DNA of 64,000 bases from Hyalella azteca (GCF_000764305.2 NW_025934536.1:546725-610724); one strand, 5' to 3'. Counted from the first letter of the stretch, positions 12,493-25,061 are shown. The notes: generated by a model not told the origin, from the letters alone. Program-made: numbers and translations.

Positions 12493-15400
12493 TTAGTGTT
12501 GTCTCCGCAGAAAAACTCGCCCACTGGGCCGGTCTGTGACACCGACCGCAGCTGCACCGTTCTTCTCGTCCTGCAAGCGGTGCTCTATTCACACACTCCT
12601 TCATCCTTGAATGCCTGGGCGCCCGTCAATAGTGATGGTCCGGATTATGATAATAACGCATAGTATTATTTATTGATGGATTTCAAGTCGTCCGTTCCAC
12701 TTATGAATTGTCCAAAGAATTGCTCTGGGCGTAATTCATATTAGATGTGTGTTTCACTGACTAGTGCTGCTGAATAGAACAAAGAATTGCACTTTCACGT
12801 CACGCAAAACCATATTTTTCCCTCAATTCAATAAGTGGTCCCAGTAGCAAGGCCGTACGTATATTGAAGCCAATCAATGTCTGGTGCGCTGAGGATCAAA
12901 GGATTCGAAGCCATTTTATTTGAGCAGCATTAAACAAACGAGGCATGTAACAGTTCAACGGATTTGATCAATTGAAGTGTGTCGTTTTGCCTGAATCCGG
13001 CAATGTTTGCCGGCCGCACCAGACTCTAATTGATGTAAGTCACTCACCTCACTTTCATATCGTTTGAACTTTTCAGCGATTTATCAATTGCCATTGATAA
13101 CTAACGGGCAGGTGGCGAAAACTTGAACATAATTAATCTATTTGCAACATGGCGGTAATTAAATGTTTCAATTGTTAATATCCAGTCAGCAACGATAAAG
13201 GGGGTAAAAGATATCGATTTAATGGCATAGAGATGAAAATAAAGATGTACTAAAAAATTTGTTACGTTTCTAGGATCTGTTGCAGTGCCGTTGCAGCAAT
13301 CTTAGAAATGAAATAAGTCATAATTAAGCTTATTTATGATCCATTAATAATTATAATTGGCATAATCTAATAATAATAATGTAATGTCATACTGTTCTGT
13401 TTCATAAACGAAATTTTAAAAATTTCTGCCTCAGACACTAGATGTGCGAATCATGACGGCTAAATGCAAGATTACTGTAGCCACGAATAAACCGTAAACA
13501 ATTTTTAAAAGTGACTCGAAGCCCGACCGTGCTATAATAAAGCTAGGCGAATATTAGATGCCCATAATCCCTTCTTTACTTTATCCCTAGAGTCGGCTGA
13601 AACATGATATTCGTCATCCATTAGAGTCGTGGCGGCTCACTAGAACAGGATACACTTGGCCGCGGGCTTTCAGCTCCGACTTTCATGCCTATTTGACGAC
13701 CAGCAAAATCGGTGTAATCCTCTGCATGCCAACAAAGATATTTTGGCACTTAGAGTTACGCAGGTGCTGAAAAATTCTTTATATTTAAATGTTTCGTGAC
13801 GAGAAAACCAAGTTGTTTACTGAGCTCATGAGCGTATTTGTTTAGAAATTATTTAAATAATAATTCTTATGAATAAATTGCAGACGTTCGAGATTATGTA
13901 TAATAGAGTAATTATATTCATATATAAACGAATCCTATCAGTAGTTAAGGCATAATGAGCAATGTTTACAGTGTGAAGGAACTGTTGTTTTAATTCAAGT
14001 ATCAATAAATTCTACGTATAGCTTGTCGCATGAATGGAAATAAGATCAACATGCATGAAATGGATAAGAGCATGTATGAATAAATGAACACCTGATAAAA
14101 TACGTCCTAAGGTAATGTGGCTTAAATATAAAAATTTATATTTCTAAACTTCTTTGCATTCTTCTATCTCAAAATCCCTAACGATCATATATCAAGATGT
14201 ATTAAAATTTGATTCGCATTTGTTTAATGATAGATAAATATTAAAAAACCTCTAAAGTGCATTAATTGTATGCGGAATATGAATCAATCTAATACATAAA
14301 AATGTTTGCGTGGGTGAAGAAATAACGAAATTATCAGGCGGAATAAAATATTTATGTATAGCTTGTAAAAAAGACAAATAATTCAGACAAAACGAGGAGT
14401 TTGTTTGGATCGAGGAGGTTGACCTTGCACGTTGTCGGACGGAATTAATTGAAATTGCAAGCAAAGAATTTACTGAGCACCGTTTTAGGCAACTCAAAAA
14501 GGCTATTCATGACAGGATGTGGATTTACTTTAGTCAACACGTTCACTGTGCCTAAACATATTTACTTTAATAAAAAATTAACTGACCATTAGTACTTCAG
14601 AAAACTCGGCAATGCAAGATGGTCGGCAGTTGCGCCTGTCCCGTAATTGGTCTCAGAGGAAAATTGACGCGACGACTTGACTCCTGAAAGCCAACGATTG
14701 GCTTTCGTTTGTCACTCGACGAACAAACGACATCTTGATTTCTGTATTTCCTCACCCGAAAGAAGAACAATTTCCTCACTGACTGACGTAGCGCAGAATT
14801 CGAGTGCAGTTTGTGACTTTTCTGATTTATATGAGAAAGAAACTGGTGGATTTTGTGCGCCCAGCCTGTGCTGGTTAATTCGAATCAATTTTCGAAAAGT
14901 AAAAGTGAAAATGTCTCGCAATAAAATAATTTTGTATCTAAAACAAGAGAATTTGGGAGCTAAAATACCAAGTTAAACTAATTAAATTTATTTACAATTA
15001 ACTGTGCCACATGGCCTACGGATAACAATTTGTTATTATCGGTGGACTGTTCTTTGATGCATTTTTTGATTTCATCTTATTTTAAATATTAATAAAATTT
15101 GTCGCATTATCGGCAATATTATAGTTAAACGTTTTGAACGATAAAAATACCAATCTGCATACAATCAATTTTCACATTGGACTTCTAATAAATTATTACA
15201 TCAAACCCTAAACTGACACCAATATTAATCTTAGAAACATTTATGAAATTATAGCAGTGATTTCCATGCATAAAATATAGATTCTACAAAACAATGGTAA
15301 ATTTCAGACTTACAGTACTAATCTATGATCAACGTAATTTATTGATAATTCAAAATAAATTTATTGATCGACAATCCATCGTAGTGTCCAGCCAGGCCCA

Positions 15401-16879
15401 ACAACGCACATTGCGCTTCGTAAATGATTATTCCAGCGATTGCTGCAATTTGTGCAATCATCTCCACTCTAGAATTACGTGAAGTGTTGGTGAGCGACAG
15501 ACAAGAGCGAGGGCTCCACACTTTTCGCAACGATAAAGAAAAAAAAAAATAATTTTATTTTTAAACGATTTCGAGTTGAAAGGGTAACTAAACTTGGAAT
15601 CCTTAAACGCAGTTAATTTGAATTGGTTAATAGATACAAATAAATCCTCCAAAATTTATAATTTCACAGGTTAAAATCCATAACATTAACTAAATTTTAC
15701 ACCATACAAGTTACATCATGCAAAATGTGGAATACCAAAAATTACCTTATTATTTCAAGTGGGAAAAATCAGAGCAGGAAACATCGGAAACCATATATTA
15801 AGATTTGATTGACGCGATAATTACCGAAACCTCGTCACCCTATATGGAAATCGTATAGATTATAACCACCGATAAACCGGAAAATATTTCCAATGGTTTA
15901 TTGAGCTTTAGAGAGTTCCCACGCAGGTTCTTTCCCTCACGCACGCAAATTTATCTCGTCAATTCCCATGACGTAGTCTGCGCACTTGATTCCCACGCTA
16001 CACCAGGCATTCCAAAGCGCCGCGTTTATACGAAGTAAATACGACGAGGATCACCTGTTACGGCCGAGCATATCCGGCCGTCTTAAAATAACAGGAAGCG
16101 CAAGTGCGGTCAAAGCGCCGGACCTTTTGTATCAATGCGGTGGTCAACTGTAGTGACCTGGGTCGATTGGGAGGAGGAATTTATAAATACAGAATTAAGA
16201 TATTTGAGAAATAAAATAGGGATATTGTTGGCGTACAGTGTACAATGTACATGTAGAAGAAAGAAGTCTGAAAGATGCATGTTCAAATTAGATCTAATTT
16301 TAACATGCACACTGCACTTGGTAGTTTATATCATTTATATCAAAGAAAAATCATATTTTAATAAGATTTAGTTAACTGAAAACACAGATAACAAAAATGA
16401 AAGACAGTTGTTTATCAATTAATTGAAACGAGATCCAAGCAGCAATGGTCATACTCCATACTCTTATGAAAATCCTTCTCAAGGCAATGCAAATTACATA
16501 GAACGCCCATTGATCGAGAGACATTTACGTTCTAGAACTTAGCTTGCCAGAAAAACATTCGAAATATCAAAAATGATGTTTCAGGATATAACTGAAGAGT
16601 CGGCATCAGTAGATGTATGCATGATGAAGTCATATCCATGGCTGTGATTGCGTTGCACTTATTTAGAAAGTAATATTTCAGTGGCTGAAGTATTGTAAAT
16701 ATTTTCAAATTACGATAGAGATTACAATTTATTTGATGTTAAGGAATCATATCAGCAACTTTCTATTCGCGTTATAAAGTAATCTCAGTAACTGTATTTT
16801 TGTAAATTACGAATTCACATCAGTGTGAGGAGCCATGCATGTATTACGAATTCATTCCAGTATTGTGGTTGTGATGGCA

Positions 16880-17105
16880 GCATTAATGGATTGAGTGGCT
16901 GTGTTTACACTGCCTATACAGCTGATGCCCGCGGGAGAGGATGTGGCAGGTATACGTGCCAGCGGTTGCGGGCATTTCCTTCCGGCCGCGGGGTGGCTAC
17001 CGGAATTATTGAACATGCAAACATTACCGCGACTGTGGGAATTCCTGAGCGGAGTGGTGCGAGTATCGAGGAAATCACCGATAATGGGAGTGAAGTGACC
17101 ACGGT
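16880..17105. other. GC-rich island with several open frames
   Basis: This short GC-rich patch in AT-rich DNA is open in two + frames and one - frame for 60 to 100 codons (16825-17130, 16895-17098, 16914-17102). Simultaneous openness in several frames points to base composition rather than coding. It may be a regulatory island or an unrecognised exon. No motif decides. Confidence 0.35.
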
Positions 17106-17839
17106 TGAGAGGATAAGTATTATGAGATAGTTATGGAGTTGTGTGATGGAATATGTTTTTTTGGTGCGAGGTTGAATAATGGGATTTGATGAAATATTGA
17201 AGTGTTTATATGGGTAACAACGAAGATAGTTTTTATTTAGGGTTTAGCTTGGCGGTCTAGTGACAATTCAAGTATTATTCAGTAATGGACCGTCTTCCCA
17301 CCTCGAGCTACTGGACGCACAATAAACGAGATTTAATAGAATAAGAAGGATACAAAACTATGTTTGCCTCATTAATTTGTTCCTAATTAGAAAATTATTA
17401 TATTATGTTAAATTATTTGATCATAAGTGGTTTTACGGGTGTTAGCTTGGAGCGCGTTTGGCAGCGTTTTGATACACTGGTTGAGTCGTCAATATAAATA
17501 CATACTACGCGAAGGATGATTGTAGCTTTTGACAGGTTTTGAACCGAACTTTCGGACCAAGAACACATAGCTTGAATAATCTAATAGAAATGTAACTAAA
17601 CGAGATAGAAATGTAACTGCATATGTTAAATTTGAATACACTATTATACTACTATATTGTCATATACCTATTTCATCCACATTTCAAAGTGCCAGCTCGC
17701 TCGTTCCCTTGTAGTAACAGGAAATATGCATTTTAGAATACTTTGCCCGTTAATTTATTGCCATCATTTGAAGTATTTGGACGTCGAAAGAAAACAGCAT
17801 GATACAACTTATTCACCAACGCCTACAACAGCAATAAAA

Positions 17840-18100
17840 TAAATATATAAATAAATATAAATACCATCGTGGTCATGACAGTCGTGTGGGAGTTCGCTTC
17901 ATCCCCCAAATCCGCATACCGATGGCACAAGCTCCGACGTCCGCCCTCCGGTTATATAATGCCGGTGGGGAACGTACCGTTTCCTGTATTTCCTCTCGAT
18001 TTCTAGCAAAAGATAGTCGATTGATAAACGATGAAACTATTTTCAGTTGCGACGATCCTAACCAATAAACCAATATAATGAATAAGATTTTCTTTGGCAT
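17840..18100. other. Mixed-composition patch with TATA-like site
   Basis: A GC-richer segment at about 17880-17985 includes GGTTATATAATG, and 60 to 75-codon frames run across it on both strands. No homology is recognised. It is listed only because composition changes here relative to the AT-rich neighbours. Confidence 0.25.
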
Positions 18101-18326
18101 TCTACTTAGGAGTTTAAAAGTTCAAGCTACTGGGCTAAGTTTACGGAGTGATAGAAATTTGTTTAAAAATGAAGCAATTATAAATATCAAAACGATATCA
18201 ACAACAGGCCATTGATGCCAAATTACTTGCACCAGATCATTACTAATTATAAGTATTAGTTATTGTAAGTAAACTTTAATGACTTTTATGTTTATTACAT
18301 TAAGTGGAGTAGTACCCTAATGAATC

Positions 18327-18815
18327 GAGCACGCTTGAGTTATACACTGTCAAGCCTAGCACAGTCGAGTCATACGCAGTCGAATCATGCACAGTCGAGT
18401 CATACGCAGTCTAGCCTAGCACAGTCGAGTCATACGCAGTCTAGCCTAGCACAGTCGAGTCATACGCAGTCTAGCCTAGCACAGTCGAGTCATACACTGT
18501 CTAGCCTAGCACAGTCGAGTCATACGCTGTCTAGCCTAGCACAATCGAGTCATACGCTGTCTAGCCTAGCACAGTCGAGTCGTATGCTGTCGAGTCGAGT
18601 ACAGTCGAGTCATATGCTGTCTAGCCTAGCACAGTCGAGTCATATGCTGTCTAGCCTAGCACAGTCGAGTCATACGTAGTCTAGCCTAGCACAGTCGAGT
18701 CATACGTAGTCTAGCCTAGCACAGTCGAGTCATGCACAGTCGAGTCATGCACAGTCGAGTCACACACAGTCGAGTCATGCACAGTCGAGTCATACGCAGG
18801 CGAGTCGAGCTCGGT
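18327..18815. repeat. 30-bp tandem array, about 16 copies
   Basis: The unit is built from ACAGTCGAGTCATACGCAGT plus CTAGCCTAGC. The central copies are nearly identical and the edges are degenerate, with shorter sub-units CACAGTCGAGTCATG at the right end (about 18720-18790). The + strand frame 18320-18679 reads a 10-residue unit (SSLAQSSHTQ type), purely because 30 is a multiple of three. The CAGTCGAGTCA core recurs at 10 to 15-bp spacing, so the 30-bp unit probably grew from a shorter one. Confidence 0.95.
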
Positions 18816-19329
18816 TGAGTAAAAAGCGCGGCGTGGTCTCAGCTCCGGCACAACGCGCGCGTGCAGCGCCGGCATGCGAGGCGCGTGTCACGGACGCGTG
18901 GGAACAGCGGTGGCGGTCGACCGTGCGGCTAAAAAATAAATAATTGCAGCCGGTCGACCAAGTATAGCGATGCCGGCGATCATCTACCGGAATTTGAGGG
19001 AACAAAAACGTATAGCGAGATTGCAAAAGGTAATTACTAGCTCTTGATGCTAATTTTATACCTTTTACTTGATTGCGTGCATTTACACAATTGTGCATCA
19101 AATTTTAAGATCATTGTTCAATTTTGAAACATTTAAAATCATCAAGTATAGATGCTTTTTCGTTAGACGGCATTGTCTGACGCAGTGCTTTTTCCATGCT
19201 GCCTGCACTTTTCGTGCAAGATGCTACTCACATTTTCTAGGCAAGCTGTGCGCGCTACCGCATCGAATAACCACAGTTACCAAGTCTAAACCAGTGCTTA
19301 CTAAATTTTAAATGAGAACTAAGCTGTGC

Positions 19330-19612
19330 AACCTCAGTTATCCGCACAGGCTGCGCGGTACAGCCTCAGTTATCCGCACAGGCTGCGCGGTACAGCCTCA
19401 GTAATCGGTACAGCCTCAGTTATTAGCGCAGTCTGCGCGGTACAGCCTCAGTGATCGGTAGAGCCTCAGTTACCCTTACAGTCTACGCGGTACAGCCTCA
19501 GTAGTCAGTATTCCGCACATTCTACTCGGTACAGCCTCAGTAGTCGGTACAGCCTCGGTTATCCGCACAGGCTGCGCGGTACAGCCTCAGTAATCGGCAC
19601 AGCCTCGGTCTG
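19330..19612. repeat. Compound array of TACAGCCTCAG units
   Basis: Two building blocks alternate: a block of about 32 bp (CAGCCTCAGTTATCCGCACA followed by GGCTGCGCGGTA) and an 18-bp block (CAGCCTCAGTAATCGGTA). Divergence is moderate and the order irregular, as expected from repeated slippage and unequal exchange. No coding content is recognised. Confidence 0.9.
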
Positions 19613-21302
19613 CCACGCGGTGTATCCATCAACTGCCTCGGGCGATGCCCAGATGGTGAAGTGGTGGTGCGATCGATGCCCTGCCATTGTGATGCACGTC
19701 GACGGTCTGGCAGCATCAATGGTGCTGGATAGACCCCACGGTCGAGCTGTTAAGCTCAGCCTGGCCTCTTTGTGCCTGACATTAAATCAAATTTTGTTCT
19801 TTCAAGTGACACAAAAAACACGTTTCGTATGCATGGTCGATGAGTGGGCCGCTATATGAGCTGCATTTTGCTTCGAATGCATTTTGAATGTCAATTTAAT
19901 TTTGGAGACATAATTTAAGTTTGGTCATAAATTGTTTATGATTGTTGAATGAAGGAAAATAATATCATGAACTTTTTAGGCGCAAAGATTTCATTATTTT
20001 AGAATTTTGAAATTCTTATTCCAGTATCAAGATGGAACTCGTTTGAAAATGAAAAACCACTTGCGGCCATGCATGAAGAAATATTCCAGGTTTCATATAA
20101 AATGAAATTTGCCTAATATGCATAGATATTTTAGTTTGAGGCGTAAAAAAACACCATGAAATATAAATAAATATACATCCCATTTATTATAGGCCATACA
20201 TAACAGCAGCTTTGTCCGTGTATTGCAAACAATTCATCATATAGGTTTAGATTGAATTTTCAAAACCTGCCTTCCTAAGGTTTATTGTATCTCTTACGGA
20301 AATGCTCATTCAATACTTTTAATATGCATTAAAGTAACATAGAAATGCACATTTTTAAAGCCCCGCTAAGGGATGCTGTACGATGTCTGATTCTTCAATA
20401 AAAAATAAATATATACTGAAGGTCTAAACAAGAAGGTTACGGTACGTGGAACGTCTGGGGGAAAATTACAATTAAAAATCCATCGAATAGATGTAAACTG
20501 TTTCCCAACTCATTAGCGGTTTGTTTACGCTTAAGCACAGACTTGTTATTTCTATTAGACACGCGAGAGTGTGAATAATCCGGGTATGTAAGACCTTTTC
20601 ATAGGACAAATATACACGATATACATTACAGCCTCAAGTCTCCCTTAATTTTACAACACATAAATTTTATAGGAAGTTGACCTGTGACAATCAATGTAAA
20701 TGAGTTTCAGTTTAAATGTGCATCAGTGTATCGTGTGACTCACAGAGGAGTTCTCACCACCTCTCTCTCTATTATTTTCTATTATTCGATCAACACGTGA
20801 CAAAATACGGAGGATGTTATTTTTTGCAAGAATTCAGTACCAGAAATAAAACCCATCTTCACCCTTACTTTAAATAATAAAGTGAAATAGCAAAGTGAAA
20901 AATTTCCATGATATCCTTGAAAATAAAAATGAACTTAAATGCTCCGATGAAACATTCAATTCAAAAGAAAAAAACGATGCATGTACTTTTGAATTGATAT
21001 TCAATCAGTAATCGGATTGAGGCTCGTATTACTTTTCATTCACATTAAATCATAAAGCAAAGCATGGGAAATGTTTTTTTCAGTGACATTCACAAAACAA
21101 TGAATGGCCTGTGTTACTATTTCATGGACATTCAATTAAACAACAAATTAAGGCTGGTATTGCTATTTCACGCACATTCGTCGGTCAGTTAACGATTAAC
21201 GGAGCAAAAGAGTTGAGGATTTCAGGCCATCTGTTGCACTCTACTTCCCTCTTCTGTTCCATGAGAACCCTCGTGTATAGAACCTCGCTTTCGGTGACTG
21301 GA
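19613..21302. other. Intergenic DNA, no supported gene
   Basis: Apart from a GC-rich tail of the preceding array to about 19770, this is AT-rich DNA with short chance frames (for example 19620-19859 and 21111-21335). A small CT run lies near 20760-20775. Nothing else is supported. Confidence 0.6.
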
Positions 21303-21740
21303 TGCGCAGCTGCTCATGGACGAGGGTTGGAATAGAGCAGGGGTAGGGCATCACAGAGCTGGTACACACAACTGGGTGCAGATCAGGGTCGGAGTAGGAC
21401 AGGGGTGGGCAGGCGTAGGGCAGGAGTAGGGCAGGAGTAGGGCAGGAGTAGGGCAGGGGTAGGGCATCACAGAGCAGATACACACAACTGGGTGCAGATC
21501 AGGGTCGGTGTAGGGCAAGGGTAGGCAGTCACGAAGCTAGTATTGTGCATCGGAGTAGGGTAAGGATCGGAGTAGGGTAAGTAGGGAAAGGATCGGAGTA
21601 GGGTAAGGGTTCGGAATAGGGTAAGGATCGGAGTAGGGCAAGGTATCGGAGTATGGTAAGTAAGGTAAGGATCAGGGTCGGAGTAGGGTAAGGGTATTGG
21701 GCATCATGAAGCAGACACACAACTGGCCTGCAGATCAGGA
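21303..21740. repeat. Nested array of GTAGGGCAGG / GGATCGGAGTAGGGTAAG units
   Basis: Short G-rich units (GGAGTAGGGCA, GGATCGGAGTAGGGTAAG) are interleaved with three copies of a longer block (TAGGGCATCACAGAG followed by ACACACAACTGGGTGCAGATC) near 21344, 21462 and 21700. The arrangement is a tandem repeat within a tandem repeat. The + strand is markedly G-rich and the - strand C/T-rich, and the frames on the - strand are by-products. Confidence 0.9.
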
Positions 21741-21883
21741 TTTTAATTGAGGCGCACACGCGCGGCGCGGCTGGGTGTTTGCATTCACAATTGCTGCGCC
21801 TGATCGATCCATTTCAATGTGCGTGGGAATGTCGATTGAGTCACGGCACGCGCCAATGGGGACGCTCCCTTATAGGCATTTGT

Positions 21884-22129
21884 CCGACAAACCGTAAAAT
21901 GTATTTGAAAATATTGTATGGGGAAAGAAAATCGATGTTTTGGCGTAAAATTTATTATATTTTTGCGTCTTTTTATACGGGTGATCCCAACTCAGGATTA
22001 TTCGTTCCGACAAACCGTAAAATGTCTTTAAAAATATTGTATGGGGAAAGAAAATCGATGCATTGGCATAAAATTTCTTTTATTTTTACTTCCTTATATA
22101 GGGGTGATCCAAAACTCGGGATTATTCGT
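21884..22129 (+). repeat. 123-bp tandem duplication, two copies
   Basis: Copy 1 starts at 21884 and copy 2 at 22007, both with CCGACAAACCGTAAAATGT. They share ATATTGTATGGGGAAAGAAA and a GGGTGATCC near the end. Because 123 is a multiple of three, the + frame 21779-22171 (130 codons) contains two 41-residue repeats (PTNRKM..LKILYGERKSM). The differences between copies keep the frame open but include several amino-acid changes, so selection cannot be judged. I do not recognise the peptide. It may be a fragment of a dispersed repeat. Confidence 0.85.
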
Positions 22130-23258
22130 TATAAAGCTTATTATTATTTGATATATTACTTAAAGCATTAGCAGACAATAACACAGCATCGCCGGTGAGG
22201 CGGCAGTTAAAAATGAATTGGACTATAGAAAGCAATTGGATGCATAATAAACTGCTGAAGTTTGAGAAAAATATGGAAACTCTGGTTGTATTTATTCGAT
22301 TGCAGCGGTGAGAAAATTCCTTACATAAAAGTGTAGTAAACTTCATGATGTTGAACAGAAATTGCGTCTTAAAAATAAGTAAAGTAGAAACATCGCATTT
22401 ATTTTGTTGTTTGAATTGAAATTCTTTCGGGAAACTTTTTGCTCGTGTACTTTGCGGGGCACGTATTTTGGACATGAAATTTTGAACTGCTAACTAAATA
22501 TTAGGTGCTAAAACCGTAGACTGTTTGAGTTACGATTAAATTTTTTACGTTACATTATACTGTATATATTCCAGTTTGCTAGCAAATCATTCATCATTCG
22601 TTATTCAATAAGGTAAATTACGAATTTACAAGAAATTAGTGCAACTTTAATTCCGGAAATTTAATTTGTAATTAAACTTGAATGAGACTATATATATAGA
22701 TTGTTTTAGGTAGTAAAGAACATTGTGAATAAAATTGTTGACCAGGTTTCTATTCACATAAGTTACTGTAACATGAACCACTTCAACAATGGAATCACGC
22801 ATGGCTTCTAAACAATTTTTAGTACAACAATGGTCCATGAATTAAAAAAACCGTCGCTTAACAGTCCCATCCTTTCATAATCTATTTGCGTCTGACACAT
22901 ATTAATGCAGGATTATAAGTAAGTAAATAATCCAGAATAAGCAAGTAAATAGTAGAATTGTTTGCTAGCGCTTCAGCTATCAAGCTATTTCGTACCGGAG
23001 GTAAAAAAATAACGTCGTCAGCAATGCGAAAGATCTCAATTATTCAAAATCTCAAATTAATCATCACCCACAATGAGTGGAAGGTCTCAATTGTCCAGCC
23101 CGCTGAAGCTGGCTCGAAAGAAGTAGCGTTAGCATCTCAAAGAGACGAAGTGACAAGGAGGGACAGGTGAAAAGCAACAGAAACCAAGACATTCGTACAA
23201 AAAGACGCTTACACGGGATGTCGCGGCCGCCCGCATGAGAGAGACAGAGAAGGTAACT
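22130..23258. other. Intergenic AT-rich DNA, no supported gene
   Basis: Chance frames only (22122-22475 -, 22647-22838 -, 22958-23170 +). No family signature, tRNA box or repeat array is seen. Confidence 0.6.
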
Positions 23259-23382
23259 GTAAGGAATCCTACCTACATAATAACTTAATGTTAGGAATCC
23301 TACCTACATAATAACTTGATGTAAGGAATCCTACCTACATAATAACTTAATGTTAGGAATCCTACCTACATAATAACTTAAC
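23259..23382. repeat. 31-bp tandem array, four near-identical copies
   Basis: Copies start at 23259, 23290, 23321 and 23352. The unit is GTAAGGAATCCTACCTACAT followed by AATAACTTAAT. Differences are limited to GTAAGG versus GTTAGG and TTAAT versus TTGAT, alternating between copies 1/3 and 2/4 at the first site. That suggests a 62-bp dimer was duplicated. There are no spacers, so this is not a CRISPR array. Confidence 0.97.
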
Positions 23383-24971
23383 CGCACAACTGAGATCTGC
23401 AGTCAGACACTGCGAGCTCAGCGGTGGGGCGCTCAGGAACCTTGCCCCATGGAGCGCGAAACCTCACAGGCCTTCTGACGAGCACAGACACGCGCCAGAA
23501 GTCCCCCTGAGGGGGCATGTTCCAGATACTACTACTTAACTGGTCAATCAATTCGAGAAATCAGGTCGAATTCAAATTTAATACAAATTTCTCTGTGAGC
23601 TCCGTGCAATTGCATTCCCTGGTCGGGGGAAAGAAAGGCATATTTTATTGACAACAATTCCAATGAAGATTTGGATTTTTTATATATATTCGGGTATAAT
23701 CAGTAAAAATATAACAGAAAAGGGGTTCTTAACTTGTACTTGTTTCGACAAAATCTATGCAAATATAATAAACATCGAGAAAATTAGTTGAAAGACTTCG
23801 AGGCTATAGCGATTTTTTTCTTCGAAAATTTTACGCAGCCATTTCACGTGAAAACAGATTAGCTGCTTATTGATTGGCGAATCAGTCATAATCTGGCGTC
23901 GAAAAATATTTTATATTATTAATGGACGCACCTACGCTTCGTAAGGAAAGAGAATGGAAGTAAACAAGAAAGACTAAATAAATTAAGTTCTATTAGCTGC
24001 AGTTGCGTTAAATTAGCAAATATTTTACAGTAAAGCAATCGTGGCACGGTTCTACCGGCTTAGCTCGTTGCATTCGACATCATGAAATGCAGCGGCAATG
24101 ATAAGCACGCTTTAGCTTCCACTAGAATAAGCGGCAACATTCGGCACAATTTGTTGCGGTGGCAACGATAGGCGCAGGTTTGTTCTTTGTCTGCTGGTCT
24201 GGAGAGTCGAGGCAGGCAAGGACTGGAGACTCTGCATGAACAGGTGGCGCGAAGTTCCTGGATTGGCTGAATTGAACCTGGAAGCTGGAACAGGACTGGT
24301 TGGACTGCAGAATTCCTTGCCAATAGCGACAAGGTAAGGAGGAGCCAATGGCATCTGACCGTTGTGGATTCCAGGAGTTGATTGGAGAGCCGCTTTTATG
24401 TGAGGGCATGAGGAGCGCGGCGCATGAGGGAAACGTATGTACGATGACGCGATAAACAGCTTTTTGAAAACCGTTCTAACGCGCAAGGATTTATTTCAAA
24501 GGTGTCTCGGTCCGGGAAAATCCTGGGCAGACTCTGCATGAATCTCCGAGCTCCCCCTGACCTGAAACGCTCAAAAAAATTATCACACGTAAAAAAATAG
24601 AAAAGTAGTCTGATTTTCATAAGAAAAATTAAATATCAGTCGCTTTCTATAATAACCATAAGATTTCTGGGATTACTAATCACACGTGAAAAGTTGGAAA
24701 GGGATTATGTTAAAAAATAGGATATTGATTTATAATTTGACAAGCGTCGACTGAACAATCAACCAACTCTCTTCATGCCTATCATAATGAACAATAAACG
24801 TTCAAAGTCACCAGAAGTATGTTTTAATAATCTAAATGGCCTTACAAACACAATATCATTTGAAGAAATTGGCATGCCTTCTTCACATTTTGCAATACAT
24901 GCGCATGGACTATAGAACGTTTACGAATGAAAACAGTAACGTATTCGTGAACATCTTGGAAGACAGCTTTC
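23383..24971. other. Intergenic DNA with a GC-rich island at 24100-24560
   Basis: The GC-rich patch is open in all three - frames (24060-24332, 24112-24486, 24122-24409) and in one + frame from about 24130 to 24335, which ends at a donor-like AAG|GTAAGG. Simultaneous openness in so many frames argues for composition rather than coding, though an exon on either strand cannot be excluded. GACTCTGCATGAA occurs twice (about 24229 and 24529). The remainder is plain AT-rich sequence. Confidence 0.45.
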
Positions 24972-25061
24972 GTGAACTGCACTAACGGCTCTAACGATCT
25001 CACGTGAACTGCACTAACGGCTCTAACGATCTCACGTGAACTGCACTAACGGCTCTAACGA
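24972..25061. repeat. 32-bp tandem array, about 2.8 copies
   Basis: Copies start at 24972, 25004 and 25036 with GTGAACTGCACTAACGGCTC followed by TAACGATCTCAC. The copies are identical over the shared part, so the duplication is recent. Confidence 0.95.

Larger units (their letters stand above)
12493..18326. other. Intergenic DNA, no supported gene
   Basis: Mostly AT-rich. There are short inverted repeats at 12997-13013 (CCGGCAA / TTGCCGG around TGT) and 16060-16081 (ACGGCCG / CGGCCGT around an 8-nt loop). A moderately GC-rich patch at 15930-16140 contains the second hairpin and a CACCTG E-box. Frames of 60 to 101 codons are unrecognised. I see no tRNA or rRNA signature. Confidence 0.55.

Noticed and set aside
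11973..12557. 194-codon - strand frame as a gene
   Set aside because: It is the complement of the 24-bp array. Openness on both strands follows from the period.
18320..18679. 119-codon Ser-rich frame as a gene
   Set aside because: It is translated 30-bp minisatellite, with no start context, no partner exons and no recognised domain.
23259..23382. 31-bp regular repeats as a CRISPR array
   Set aside because: Units are contiguous with no spacers, there are no cas genes, and the DNA is eukaryotic. The same holds for the 32- and 37-bp arrays.
24112..24486. 124-codon - strand frame as a gene
   Set aside because: Overlapping frames are equally open in a GC-rich patch, and no domain is recognised. 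Kept only as an island.
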